Shown: positions 15,917 to 24,969, numbered from the stretch's first letter. The stretch is DNA of 64,000 bases from Streptomyces sp. H27-H1 (GCF_026627445.1 NZ_JAPNLJ010000016.1:124001-188000); one strand, 5' to 3'. Translations and numbers: made by a program. Notes: a model not told the origin generated them from the sequence alone.

Positions 15917-16366
15917 TCAGGCCGCGGAGTGCTCCAGCAGGTGCTTGAGCTTCTCCTCGCCCCGGGGCATCTCCTTGCGGACCATCGGTTTGACCACGAG
16001 CGGGACCAGCGCCCTGCCCACGCCGTGGCCCTCGAAGTCGACGGCGAGGGTCACGCGCGAGCGGGTCCCGTCGTCCAGGGGTTCGATGCGGCCCCGCACG
16101 TCCGGCCGGACCGGACCGTCGAGTCCGTGCATGTGCCAGCTCCTCGGCGGGTCCAGCTCCATGACCTGCATGGTCGTGGGGATGCGGCGCTTGCCGATCT
16201 GCCGGGTGACGACCACCTTCGAACCCACGTGGACGGGAAGTTCTCCCATCGGCACCGCGGAGAGAGCGCTGTCCTGCCACTCCGGCAGGTGCGTGGGATC
16301 CGTCACGTAGTCGAAGACGTCCTCGGGCCGGCGGTCGATGTCGATGCTCTTGCTGATCGCGGACAT
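15917..16366 (-). CDS. SRPBCC-family protein (polyketide cyclase/START-like fold)
   Basis: 149 residues starting at ATG 16366, chosen because AGGGGTCATC precedes it and the fold begins there (MSAISKSIDIDRRPEDVFDY). VTDPTHLPEWQDSAL and the C-terminal HGVGRALVPLVVKPMVRKEM are typical of the SRPBCC group that binds hydrophobic ligands in a deep cavity. No catalytic residues can be assigned. It stands between the MoxR operon and the alkaline-phosphatase-like gene, all on the same strand. A second SRPBCC gene occurs at 37752-38195. Confidence 0.85.
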   Translation of the reverse strand: MSAISKSIDIDRRPEDVFDYVTDPTHLPEWQDSALSAVPMGELPVHVGSKVVVTRQIGKRRIPTTMQVMELDPPRSWHMHGLDGPVRPDVRGRIEPLDDGTRSRVTLAVDFEGHGVGRALVPLVVKPMVRKEMPRGEEKLKHLLEHSAA

Positions 16367-16419
16367 GATGACCCCTCGGAGCCCCCCTGGTCTCTCCCTC
16401 CAAAGTACGCCGCGGGTGC

Positions 16420-18516
16420 TCAGCGCGCCGGGGGCGTCTTTGCCACGGGGGTCGCGGAGACCGCCGGGGGGACCGGGACCTGGGGCCCGTCCGCCTCGGT
16501 GAGCCAGCGGCGCAGCACCCCGTGGACCGCCTCCGCGCCCACCAGTTCCCCGTCCGGCCGGTACACCGGCTCGGAGAGCTCCACCGGCCACATCAGGAAC
16601 GGGTGGCCCTGCTCCCCGCCCAGGCCGCCGTGCGAGCCGATCTGCTCCTCGAAGGCGTGCACCTCGCCCGTCTCGGGGTCGTAGGCCGAGTTCACCATCA
16701 CGTCGGCCACGTGCGGGAAGGTGTCGGTGCGCCGGACCGCCTGCGCCGCGCCCGGACCGAAGCGGGCCAGCAGCTCCTCGACCGCGCCCGGCTCGTCGAG
16801 CCGCGCCTCGGCCCCGTTCGCCGCGAGGACGATCCCGTCGACGAGCAGGAATCCGACCCCGGGGTGGTTGGCCAGGGTGGCGAGCAGCGCCGGGTGCGCG
16901 CGGTCGATCCGCTCCTTCGACGCCCGGCCGGCCAGGTTCGGGAAGGAGATCAGCCCGAGGTTGCCCGATGCCAGTACCACCGGGTCCGGGCCCGGCCCGG
17001 GACGTACCTCGTCGCCCGTCTCCTCCACCGGCCGGTGCAGGGCGGCCCGTACGGCGGCCCGCGCCTCGGCCCCGCTGTGGGTACGGCCGGCCCGCCGGGA
17101 CACCGGCAGTCCGCACCCCGCGCGGACCAGGTCCTTCAAGGTGAGCCCGTACCGGGCCAGGAAGGTCTCCCCCGGGCTCTGGCCGTGGTCCGAGAGCAGC
17201 ACGATCCGGTACTCCCTGGGCGCGTGCTCGGCGACCCGGGCGATGAGCGCGAGGCTGCGGTCGAGCCGTGCGAGCACCTGCTCGGTGTCCCGGGAGCGCG
17301 GGCCCGAGTGGTGGGCGACCTCGTCGTAGGCGACCAGGTCGGCGTAGACCGCGGCGCGCCCGGCCAGCATGTCGCCGATCACCGCCGCGACGACGACGTC
17401 GCGCTCCACCACCGTCGCGAAGGCCCGGATCAGCGGATACAGCCCGCCGCGTCCGACGCGTGGCCGCAACCCGCGTACGCGGCCGCGTACCGACTGGGTG
17501 ATCTCGCGGGCCACCTCGGCGACGAAGGAGAGCGCGGTGCGGACCGCGTTGGCCGGGTCGGAGAAGTACGCGAAGTAGCCCGCGCGGGAGCGGTTGTCCC
17601 GGCCCCGCCGGGCGGAGACGGACAGGACGAGGGCCAGTTGGCCGGCGCCGCCGCTGAAGAGGTTGCCGCGGCTGGCGCCGTCGAGGGTGAGCAGGCCGCC
17701 GTCCCCGGTGCGTTCGACGGCCCGCCGCTGGAGCTCGGCGGCGCTGGTGGGCCGGTTGCAGACGACCACCTCGCCGGTGTCCTTCTCGTACCAGCGGAAG
17801 GCCGGGACGTCAAAGTTGGAGCCGTGCAGGATGCCGAGCTGGCTGGCGCCGGTCTGGCTGGACCAGTCGGTCCGCCACGAGGTGATGCGGTGGCTGTGGT
17901 CGAGCCACTCGGCCACCGTCGGCATCAGACCGCTGCCGGCCGCGCGGCGCAGTACCTCGTACCCGACCCCGTCGAGCTGCAGGAACACCAGGGCGGGGGC
18001 GCGTTCGGCGGCCCCGGGCATCCCCTCGCGGTGCTGGCGGCGCCGGCGGCGGTCGGCGAGGCGGTAGAGCCGGCGCCGGTAGGCCTCGTCGTCCCGTACG
18101 GCGAGCGCGGTGGAGGTCGCGGACGCGACGGCGGACATCACGGCGGCGACCACCACGGCGGTCTCCGGGTCCGCCTCGCCGCGGCCGGCCGGGATCAGGC
18201 TGAGCGCCAGCAGCAGCAGCGAGCCGTTGAGGAAGAAGACGAGCAGGCCGAGCACCAGGGCCGGCACGAGCAGCAGGGCCCGTACGAGAACCGGCCACAC
18301 CAGCGCGCTCAGCAGACCGAACGCCCCGGCGCCGAGGGCGGCTGTCAGGCCTATCTGCGTGATGCTGTCGCGGTCGCCGCCGGCGCCCGCCTGGAGCCTG
18401 AAGTCGGGAAGGATTCCGGCCAGGGCGAGCATGGTGAGGGTGGACACCGCCCAGACGATGATCACCCGCAGCAGGGCGCTGCCCGTACTCCGCCACCGGC
18501 CTCGCAACACCCGCAA
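16420..18516 (-). CDS. membrane-anchored alkaline phosphatase-superfamily enzyme (often labelled 'phage holin family')
   Basis: 698 residues. The first about 145 residues contain four hydrophobic helices (for example VIIVWAVSTLTMLALAGI) that resemble the mycobacteriophage holin 4 family, hence the database name. The remaining about 530 residues are a cytosolic or extracellular hydrolase of the alkaline phosphatase/phosphodiesterase superfamily. Motifs: LQLDGVGYEVL (metal Asp), SSQTGASQ (candidate nucleophile Thr/Ser), YDEVAHHSGP (Asp/His ligands), LLSDHGQSPG (Asp-His) and a final GSHGG. No lysis cassette is nearby. Likely a membrane-linked phosphodiesterase or phosphotransferase acting on lipid or envelope substrates (inference). 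Confidence 0.75.
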   Translation of the reverse strand: MRVLRGRWRSTGSALLRVIIVWAVSTLTMLALAGILPDFRLQAGAGGDRDSITQIGLTAALGAGAFGLLSALVWPVLVRALLLVPALVLGLLVFFLNGSLLLLALSLIPAGRGEADPETAVVVAAVMSAVASATSTALAVRDDEAYRRRLYRLADRRRRRQHREGMPGAAERAPALVFLQLDGVGYEVLRRAAGSGLMPTVAEWLDHSHRITSWRTDWSSQTGASQLGILHGSNFDVPAFRWYEKDTGEVVVCNRPTSAAELQRRAVERTGDGGLLTLDGASRGNLFSGGAGQLALVLSVSARRGRDNRSRAGYFAYFSDPANAVRTALSFVAEVAREITQSVRGRVRGLRPRVGRGGLYPLIRAFATVVERDVVVAAVIGDMLAGRAAVYADLVAYDEVAHHSGPRSRDTEQVLARLDRSLALIARVAEHAPREYRIVLLSDHGQSPGETFLARYGLTLKDLVRAGCGLPVSRRAGRTHSGAEARAAVRAALHRPVEETGDEVRPGPGPDPVVLASGNLGLISFPNLAGRASKERIDRAHPALLATLANHPGVGFLLVDGIVLAANGAEARLDEPGAVEELLARFGPGAAQAVRRTDTFPHVADVMVNSAYDPETGEVHAFEEQIGSHGGLGGEQGHPFLMWPVELSEPVYRPDGELVGAEAVHGVLRRWLTEADGPQVPVPPAVSATPVAKTPPAR

Positions 18517-18643
18517 CCCACCTCAGCACCGTGGCCCGCGCCGCGCCGACGAGCCCCCGTCTCCACGGTGTCCAGGCTCGCACAGCGGCAACCGCCCGGC
18601 CGGGTGACACGGGCGGCGGATATGCGTACGGGGCTTCGGGGGG

Positions 18644-19048
18644 TCAGGTGCCGTCGTAGCCGGCGGTCGGCATGGAGAGGCGGCGGTGTACCTCGGCCTT
18701 CATCGCGGAGGTGTAGCGCGGCTCGTCGAGACCGGTGGTTTCCAGCCGTACGCCGCGCAGTTCGCATGCGGTGGTGAACTCCTCCACGGAGCGCAGCGCA
18801 CGGGTCAGCACCCGGTGGTTGGCGGTGACGAACAGGTCGACGCGGCCGGCGTCGATGTCGTTCCACAGTCCGCAGTGGTCGGCGCGCAGCCCGTAGACGA
18901 ACAGCTGGCGGGTCACCACGTAGCCGCGGTCGGCGGCCCAGCGCACGCACATGGCGTGCTGGCTCCGGGTGTCGACGGCGAAGGGATCCGTGTCCAGATC
19001 CTCCAGCGGGGCCAGGCTGGCGATCGCGGCCACGCGCAGCTCATCCAT
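18644..19048 (-). CDS. hypothetical protein with resolvase-like N-terminal pattern
   Basis: 134 residues from the ATG at 19048. The order of segments (RSQHAMCVRWAADRGYVVTR, then DIDAGRVDLFVTANHRVL, then CELRGVRLETT) is that of the serine-recombinase catalytic fold, where 'Q...R..A...G..V' and 'vD.vvv...' strands recur. The catalytic Ser and Arg residues are not evident and there is no DNA-binding domain. It may therefore be a catalytically dead recombinase-like domain, or simply resemble one. It is transcribed alone and divergently from the MBL gene at 19193. Function unknown. Confidence 0.55.
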   Translation of the reverse strand: MDELRVAAIASLAPLEDLDTDPFAVDTRSQHAMCVRWAADRGYVVTRQLFVYGLRADHCGLWNDIDAGRVDLFVTANHRVLTRALRSVEEFTTACELRGVRLETTGLDEPRYTSAMKAEVHRRLSMPTAGYDGT

Positions 19049-19192
19049 GCCGCCCGACCCTACTCCGATCCGCCGCCGGGGAGGAGGGGGCGTGGAGTCC
19101 CGGCTCCCCGGTTCCGGGCGGTTGGAGCGGGCAGCCTTTAGGCTCGGACAGGACCCGGTGAGGGCGGGGACCAGGGAGGGGATCGAGGGCCG

Positions 19193-19963
19193 GTGGACAT
19201 CACTTGGTGGGGCCACGCCACGTGCACGGTCGAGGACTCCGGTGTCCGGCTGCTCACGGACCCGCTCTTCGCCCGCCGTCTGGCGCACCTGCGGCGACGC
19301 CGCGGGGCGGTGCCCCCGCCGGAGGCGGCGGTCGCCGACGCGGTGCTCGTCTCGCACCTGCACTCCGACCACCTGCACCTGCCGTCGCTGGCGCGGCTGG
19401 CGCGCGGAACCCGGCTGCTGGTGCCGCACGGGGCGCCGGGCGCGGTCCCGGGGCTGGCGCGGGTGGCCGGGGCGCGGGGTCTGGCGGTCACGGAACTGGC
19501 GCCGGGCGACACGGTGACCGTGGGGAACGGCGTACGGGTACGGGCGGTCAGCGCGCGGCACGACGGGCGGCGGCTGCCGTTCGGGCCCCGGCTCGCTCCC
19601 GCGCTCGGCTACGTGATCGAGGGCTCGTCCCGGACCTACTTCGCCGGGGACACCGGCCTGTTCGACTCGATGGCCGAGGAGGTCGGACCGGTGGACGTGG
19701 CCCTGCTGCCGGTCGGCGGCTGGGGGCCCTACCTGGGTCCCGGGCACCTGGACGCGGCGGGCGCGGCGCGGGCGCTGGCCCTGCTGGCTCCGGCGGCGGC
19801 GGTCCCGGTGCACTGGGGCACGTACTGGCCGATCGGGTTGGACGCGGTGCGGCCGCACGAGTTCCACGCGCCGGGCCAGGAGTTCATGCGGTGTGCACGG
19901 CGGGAGGCACCGAAGGTGACGGTACGGGTGCCCGCGCACGGTGAGCGGGTGCGGCTGCCGTGA
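19193..19963 (+). CDS. MBL-fold metallo-hydrolase (UlaG-like)
   Basis: 256 residues from GTG. Metal motifs: SHLHSDHLHLP (HxHxDH), AGDTGLFDSM (Asp bridging ligand) and PVHWGTYWPIG (C-terminal His). The start ITWWGHATCTVEDSG is typical of UlaG/RNase Z-related lactonase-like enzymes that use the WxGHA opening. The substrate is unknown. GTGA overlap with the DedA gene indicates a two-gene operon. No signal peptide. Confidence 0.85.
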   Translation: MDITWWGHATCTVEDSGVRLLTDPLFARRLAHLRRRRGAVPPPEAAVADAVLVSHLHSDHLHLPSLARLARGTRLLVPHGAPGAVPGLARVAGARGLAVTELAPGDTVTVGNGVRVRAVSARHDGRRLPFGPRLAPALGYVIEGSSRTYFAGDTGLFDSMAEEVGPVDVALLPVGGWGPYLGPGHLDAAGAARALALLAPAAAVPVHWGTYWPIGLDAVRPHEFHAPGQEFMRCARREAPKVTVRVPAHGERVRLP

Positions 19964-20586
19964 CGGCCCTGTCCGAGCTCGCGGAGGCGGCCGCGCAGGT
20001 CCCGCCGGAATCCACCCAGCAGGCGATCGGCTACCCGACCCTCTTCGTGCTGGTGGTGCTGGGCGCACTGGTGCCGGTGATCCCGACGGGCGCGCTGGTC
20101 AGTACGGCGGCGGTGGTGGCGTTCCACCAGGACTCCCTGCCCTTCGGGCTGTTGCTGGTGTTCGGGGTGTCCTCGCTGGCCGCGTTCGCCGGGGACCTGG
20201 CGCTGTACTGGCTGGGCCGGCGCGGGGTGCGCTCGCGCAACGGATCGCGACGGCTGGAGGCCCTGCGCCGGCGGGCGACCCCCGAACGCCTCGCCCAGGC
20301 TCAGCGGAAGCTCGACGAGAACGGCGTACTGGTCCTGGTGGTCTCCCGGCTGCTGCCGGGCGGCCGCATCCCGGTCATGCTGGCCTGCCTCCTCGCGGAG
20401 CTCCCGCTGCGCCGGTTCGCGCGCGGCGACGGCCCCGCCTGCCTGGCCTGGGCGGCGACCTACGGCCTGATCGGCATCGTGGGCGGCTCCCTCTTCGCGG
20501 AGCCCTGGAAGGGCGTGGCCCTGGCGGTCGCCCTCACGCTGGTCATCAGCGGCGCTCCGGCGCTCTGGCGGCGTCTGCGCCACTGA
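19960..20586 (+). CDS. DedA/SNARE-associated (VTT) family membrane protein
   Basis: 208 residues starting at GTG 19960, inside the stop of the MBL gene. Hydrophobic segments flank the family signature SRLLPGGRIP (the FxRxxPGxR loop) and AGDLALYWLGRRG, both typical of VTT/DedA proteins. DedA proteins are membrane lipid flippase-like or scramblase-like factors linked to undecaprenyl phosphate or phospholipid trafficking. Coupling to an MBL hydrolase suggests a shared envelope function. It converges on another MBL gene 39 bp downstream. Confidence 0.85.
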   Translation: MTALSELAEAAAQVPPESTQQAIGYPTLFVLVVLGALVPVIPTGALVSTAAVVAFHQDSLPFGLLLVFGVSSLAAFAGDLALYWLGRRGVRSRNGSRRLEALRRRATPERLAQAQRKLDENGVLVLVVSRLLPGGRIPVMLACLLAELPLRRFARGDGPACLAWAATYGLIGIVGGSLFAEPWKGVALAVALTLVISGAPALWRRLRH

Positions 20587-20625
20587 CCCGGGCCCGGCCC
20601 CGGCCTCGGCCTCGGCTGCCCGGGC

Positions 20626-21759
20626 TTACAGCACGCGGGAGGCGCCGACCGGGAGGTCCCAGAGGTGTTCCCGGGGCAGTCCGGTGCGGGCCCAGGCGGC
20701 CCGTACCCGGTGCAGCGGCTCCATCACCGGCTCCGAGGACAGGACGAAGGTCCCCCAGTGCATGGGGGCCATCCGGCGGGCCCCCAGGTCCAGGCAGGCC
20801 TGAACGGCTTCCTCCGGGTCGGCGTGGACATCGCGCAGCCACCACCGCGGGGCGTAGGCGCCGATCGGGAGCAGCGCGAGGTCGATGCCGGGGTGCCGCC
20901 GTCCGATCTCGCCGAACCAGTGGCCGTAGCCCGTGTCACCCGCGAAGTACACCTTCTTCGGCGTCTCGGACCGCGCGTCGGCGAGCATCCAGCCGCCCCA
21001 CAGGGTCCGGCACGCGTCCAGCAGGGACCGCTTCGACCAGTGGTGCGCGGGCACGAACTCGAACCGTACGCCGCCCAGTTCGGCCGACTCCCACCAGTCG
21101 AGTTCGGTGACCCGGGTGAACCCCCGCCGTCTACACCAGCGGGCGAGCCCGGCCGGGACGAAGAGCGGCGTCCCGCGCGGGAGACGCTTGAGGGTGGGGG
21201 CGTCGAGGTGGTCGTAGTGGTTGTGGCTGATCACCACGGCGTCGACGGGCGGGAGTTCCTCCCACCGCACGCCGACGGGGGTCATCCGTGCCGGGGTGCC
21301 GAGGATCTTCCGGGACCAGACGGGATCGGTCAGTACGGTCAGCCCGCCGATCCGCAGGATCCAGCTGGCGTGCCCGGCCCAGGTCGCGGACACCGTCCCG
21401 GCGGCCGCGGCGGGCAGCGGGGTGGGCGCGTACGGCAGGTCGGGGATGCCGCGCAGGCCTTCCGGGCCGGGGCGCAGGGCACCCTCGCGGGCGAGGCGGG
21501 CGAACGCGCGCAACCCCGGCAGCGGGGTGGTCAGCCGGTCCGCGAACGAACGTGGCCACAACCGGTGTTCCCCCAGCGGCCGCGGCCGCACGTGCCGGGC
21601 GCCGTCACCACCCCGCGCGGCCGCCGGGAGGACGTCCGCGGAGACGTCCTTGGGGGCGTCCGCGGGGATGTCGGCGGGGATGTCCGCGATGACCGCCGGG
21701 GGGACGTCCGCGGCGGCCTCGGCACGGGAGGCCGTGGGGGCGTCCGTCTGATCCCTCAT
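20626..21759 (-). CDS. MBL-fold metallo-hydrolase of NAPE-PLD type
   Basis: 377 residues from ATG 21759, preceded by GGAGACTTCTCG. The N-terminal 40 residues are a low-complexity repeat (ADIPADIPADAPKDVSADV) encoded by imperfect DNA repeats. The catalytic part has ATWAGHASWILRIGGLTVL, SHNHYDHLD (HxHxDH), AGDTGYGHWF and PMHWGTF, as in N-acyl-phosphatidylethanolamine phospholipase D-like hydrolases. The PFRxxxP-type entry region of such enzymes is not obvious. The substrate could be a phospholipid or an acyl homoserine-like amide; this cannot be decided. It is separated from the aminotransferase-like gene by 74 bp. Confidence 0.82.
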   Translation of the reverse strand: MRDQTDAPTASRAEAAADVPPAVIADIPADIPADAPKDVSADVLPAAARGGDGARHVRPRPLGEHRLWPRSFADRLTTPLPGLRAFARLAREGALRPGPEGLRGIPDLPYAPTPLPAAAAGTVSATWAGHASWILRIGGLTVLTDPVWSRKILGTPARMTPVGVRWEELPPVDAVVISHNHYDHLDAPTLKRLPRGTPLFVPAGLARWCRRRGFTRVTELDWWESAELGGVRFEFVPAHHWSKRSLLDACRTLWGGWMLADARSETPKKVYFAGDTGYGHWFGEIGRRHPGIDLALLPIGAYAPRWWLRDVHADPEEAVQACLDLGARRMAPMHWGTFVLSSEPVMEPLHRVRAAWARTGLPREHLWDLPVGASRVL

Positions 21760-21833
21760 CGAGAAGTCTCCGTTCACCGGCGGCAGTCGGGGGCAAGGTG
21801 GGTGCGCCAAGGCGGGGTGCTGTCCGGCGGGCC

Positions 21834-23123
21834 TCAGCCGGACAGTCCGGCCAGGACCGACCGGAGCCGGGCCAGGGAGTCCCGTACGTGGGGCAGTGCG
21901 AGGGGGTCGGTCGCGGTGAGCGCCGCGAGCCGCTCCTCCGGGGTGGCGCCCAGCAGCGGTCCGGTCGACAGCCGGACCCGCAGGGCGACCGGCTCGTCCG
22001 CGAACCGCTGCCCGCCGGGCGTCGGCGCGCCGAGCCGGCCGGCCAGCCAGTCCTCCAGTTCCATCGCGTCGCCGACCCCCTGCCGGGCGAGCCCCGCGCG
22101 CAGCGGTGTCAGGTCGGCGTAGAGGTGCCGGCCGGCCTGCGGGGGGCGGGCCAGTACCCCGGCGGCCAGCAGTTCCCGGTGCGCGGCGCCGGCCACCACG
22201 CCGTGCAGGGCGGCGGCCGAGGCGGCGCGTCCCGTCACGGAGGCGGGCTCGTCGAGGGCGTGCGCGGCCGCCCCGGCGACGGGGCCGGCGACGAACCCGC
22301 CGGTGGCGGTGAGCACGTCCAGGGTCCGGGCCCGCAGCCAGGTGCCGTGCGGGGTGCCGGGGAACCGGACGACGGCGGCGGGCCAGCCTGCGGGCAGCAG
22401 GGCGCCGGAGAGGTCGAGGAGCACCGCGGTGTCGTCCGGCAGCATCTCGGCGGGGCTGAGCACGACGATCCTGTCGCGGGAGCCCTTGGACCCGCCGGGG
22501 GCGCCGCCGCCCGGCCCGCCGAGGAGTCCGCGGGCCGGGCGGTGGACGGTGTCGCGCCAGGTCTCGTCGCTGACGACGAACAGTCCGGCGGATTCGGCGG
22601 CCTCGCAGGCCTCCAGGAGCAGCTCGGGCGGCGGGACGGTCGCGGTGGGGTCGTCGGCGACGGACAGCAGCAGCACCCGCGGGTCGCCGCCCTCGGCGCG
22701 GACCCGGCGCACGGTCTCCAGCAGGGCGTACGGGTCGGGTACGCCGCCGCACTCGGCCGGGGTGGGCACGTGGTAGGCCCGCCGTCCCAGCAGCCGGACC
22801 TGGGGCGTCCACCAGGCGGGACAGGGGCGGGGCAGCATGACGTCACCGCCGTACGCGCCGAGCAGCGCCAGCAGCAGGGCGGGTGCGCCCGGTCCGGCTG
22901 CGACGTGGTCGGGGTCGGTGGGCAGTCCGCGCCGCCCCCAGTGCCGGGCCGCGGCGGCCCGTACGGGTACTCCCCCGCCGGGCGGCTCGGGGGCCGACCG
23001 CCAGGCGGCCGCCGCGAGCACGGCCGTGAGCTCGGGCAGGACGGGCAGGCCCGGCTGGGGTGCGGGCGGACCGTAGCGGACCGGGCCCCGGCCCTCGGCC
23101 GTCGTGCGCTGCATCCCCGACAC
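21834..23123 (-). CDS. fold-type I aminotransferase-like protein, apparently without the PLP lysine
   Basis: About 429 residues from GTG 23123, chosen because AGGGAGAGG sits at ideal spacing; an ATG at 23165 would add 14 residues. The order of elements follows class I/II aminotransferases: DHVAAGPGAPALLLALLGAY (substrate loop), LLSVADDPTATVPP (the NPxNPTG region), LFVVSDETWRD (the D..Y/W strand) and DLSGALLPAGWPAAVVRFPG. In active enzymes this last segment is SxxK...GxRxG; here SG replaces SK. The only lysine in the whole protein is in GGSKGSRDR, 24 residues earlier. Probably a non-catalytic or altered PLP protein. Function unknown. Confidence 0.7.
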   Translation of the reverse strand: MSGMQRTTAEGRGPVRYGPPAPQPGLPVLPELTAVLAAAAWRSAPEPPGGGVPVRAAAARHWGRRGLPTDPDHVAAGPGAPALLLALLGAYGGDVMLPRPCPAWWTPQVRLLGRRAYHVPTPAECGGVPDPYALLETVRRVRAEGGDPRVLLLSVADDPTATVPPPELLLEACEAAESAGLFVVSDETWRDTVHRPARGLLGGPGGGAPGGSKGSRDRIVVLSPAEMLPDDTAVLLDLSGALLPAGWPAAVVRFPGTPHGTWLRARTLDVLTATGGFVAGPVAGAAAHALDEPASVTGRAASAAALHGVVAGAAHRELLAAGVLARPPQAGRHLYADLTPLRAGLARQGVGDAMELEDWLAGRLGAPTPGGQRFADEPVALRVRLSTGPLLGATPEERLAALTATDPLALPHVRDSLARLRSVLAGLSG

Positions 23124-23226
23124 CGCGCGCCACCTCTCCCTGCCGTACCCGCGCTCGCCAACCATGCCTTTATACGATTATTCGCCAGCTATCGCCCGTT
23201 GTGGACATCGGTGGCGCCGCACTCCG

Positions 23227-23799
23227 TCAGCCGCTCCTCCCCAGCAGCGCGAGCAGCCGGGTCTGGGCATCCGCCCCGGCCGGCACCTCCAGCGGAGCCG
23301 CGTACATACCGCTCGCGGCCAGCCCGCCCGCGTAGGGCATGACCTCCTTGATGGAGAACTCGACGAGGCCGTCCGGCAGCCGGTCGTCGGCGCCGATGGC
23401 CCGGGCGAGGTCCCAGGTGTGGACGACGCAGTCCGCGGTCAGCTCCGAGCAGTACGCCGACCCCAGCGCGGGCCCGTACGAGAGCCGGACGGTCCGCCCG
23501 AGCGCCCCGGGGATCTCGAAGGCGGTGTGCGCGGCGGCCGAGGCCTCGTCCCAGGCGGCGCCCGGATCCGTGCCGAGGACATCGCCGTTGAAGGTGCTGC
23601 CGATGTCCTCGACGGTGCGGCCGTCGGTGACCAGGGGCGGTATCCACAGCTGTTCGGCGGTGACGTGGTTGACCAGGTCGCGCACGTTCCATTCGCCGCA
23701 GGGCGTCGGCGCGTCCCACTGCGCGTCCGGGACCGCGTGGACGTACTGGCCGAAGAGCCGCAGCGCCTCGGCATGCCGGTCGAGCAGCGGGTCCGGCAT
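23227..23799 (-). CDS. TIGR03086-family metal-binding protein (DinB/mycothiol maleylpyruvate isomerase fold)
   Basis: About 190 residues. The start ATG at 23799 is preceded by GGTGAGG; a GTG at 23808 is also possible. CGEWNVRDLVNHVTAEQLW carries the conserved 'PC.eW.vr.Lv.Hv' signature with the metal-binding His. SELTADCVVHTWDLARAIG carries the second His pair (the D..vH.WDLA motif). Members bind a divalent metal and many depend on mycothiol, the actinobacterial thiol. The exact substrate is unknown. Monocistronic. Confidence 0.88.
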   Translation of the reverse strand: MPDPLLDRHAEALRLFGQYVHAVPDAQWDAPTPCGEWNVRDLVNHVTAEQLWIPPLVTDGRTVEDIGSTFNGDVLGTDPGAAWDEASAAAHTAFEIPGALGRTVRLSYGPALGSAYCSELTADCVVHTWDLARAIGADDRLPDGLVEFSIKEVMPYAGGLAASGMYAAPLEVPAGADAQTRLLALLGRSG

Positions 23800-24030
23800 G
23801 GACCTCACCGTCCTTCACCAGGGTCGTCCCCTCCACCGCGTTCCCCCGGCTTCACTGTCCTCGCCCCCACCCCGGCCCGCCACCCGCCCGCCCAATTCCC
23901 TTGGCACGCAAGCATGGTGTCCACATGTCAAAACACATATCTCACACTACGAACAGATCCCTTAGGGTGAAACCACCGCTCGACACAGCACGCCCGACAC
24001 AGCACTTCGACGACGAAGGAGCCCCTTCTC

Positions 24031-24849
24031 ATGAACGCCACGCACGAGACCGCCGTCTACACCCACGGGCACCACGAGTCGGTACTGCGCTCGCACCGCT
24101 GGCGCACCGCCCGCAACTCCGCCGCGTATTTGATCGGCGAGCTGCGCCCGGGGATGTCCGTCCTGGACGTGGGCTGCGGCCCGGGCACGATCACGGCGGA
24201 CCTCGCGGAGCTGGTGGGGCCGCAGGGCCGGGTCACGGCGGTGGACGCGGCGCAGGACGTGATCGAGCAGGCCGCCGCGTACGCGAAGGAACGGGGTCTG
24301 ACCGGCATCGAGTTCGCCACGGCCGACGTCCACTGCCTGGACTTCCCCGACGACTCCTTCGACGTGGTCCACGCCCACCAGGTGCTGCAGCACGTGGGCG
24401 ATCCGGTCGGGGCGCTGCGCGAGATGCGCCGGGTGTGCCGGCCCGGCGGGATCGTGGCGGCGCGGGACGCGGACTACGCGGCGATGACCTGGTACCCGGC
24501 GACCCCCGGCCTGGAGGAGTGGCAGGACCTGTACCAGCGGGTCGCGCGCGCCAACGGCGGCGAGCCGGACGCGGGGCGCCGCCTGCGCGCGTGGGCGCGG
24601 GCGGCCGGCTTCACGGACGTGACCTGCACGGCGACCTCGTGGTGCTACGCGACCGAGGAGGACGCCGCGTGGTGGTCCGCGCTGTGGGCGGACCGTACGA
24701 CGGCCTCGGCCTACGCCGGGCTCGCGACCGGCGGCGGACACGCGACGGAGGCGGAGCTGGCGGCCGCCGCGGACTCCTGGCACAGCTGGGGCGCGGCCCC
24801 GGACGCCTGGTTCTCGGTCCTGAACGGCGAGATCATCTGCCGCGCCTGA
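24031..24849 (+). CDS. class I SAM-dependent methyltransferase (UbiE/COQ5-like)
   Basis: 272 residues. Motif I SVLDVGCGPGTIT, motif II VTAVDAAQDVI, GIEFATADVHCLDFPDDSFD and motif III LREMRRVCRPGGIVAARD are all intact, so this is an active Rossmann methyltransferase. The C-terminal region (WWSALWADRTTASAYAGLAT) is shared by actinobacterial enzymes that act on small molecules. AAGGAGCC lies 8 bp before the ATG. The 220-bp upstream region is comparatively A/T-rich (around 23925-23965) and is the likely promoter. Substrate unknown. Confidence 0.88.
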   Translation: MNATHETAVYTHGHHESVLRSHRWRTARNSAAYLIGELRPGMSVLDVGCGPGTITADLAELVGPQGRVTAVDAAQDVIEQAAAYAKERGLTGIEFATADVHCLDFPDDSFDVVHAHQVLQHVGDPVGALREMRRVCRPGGIVAARDADYAAMTWYPATPGLEEWQDLYQRVARANGGEPDAGRRLRAWARAAGFTDVTCTATSWCYATEEDAAWWSALWADRTTASAYAGLATGGGHATEAELAAAADSWHSWGAAPDAWFSVLNGEIICRA

Positions 24850-24969
24850 CCCAGGGTCCCCGGTCCAGGCCCAGTCCGGCTCAGGCACGGCCCGCCCCGG
24901 CCCGCCTCAAGCTCAGCCCCGGTCCGCCATGCGCCGGGCCGGCCGCCGCACCCGGTCCGCCGTTCCCGG

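Noticed and set aside
16420..18516. Phage lysis gene (holin)
   Set aside because: Hydrophobic N-terminus only; the major part is a hydrolase and no endolysin or phage gene is nearby.
18644..19048. Serine recombinase / integrase marking a mobile island
   Set aside because: Only a fold-like pattern; catalytic Ser/Arg and a DNA-binding domain are not evident, and no attachment repeats or other phage genes are near.
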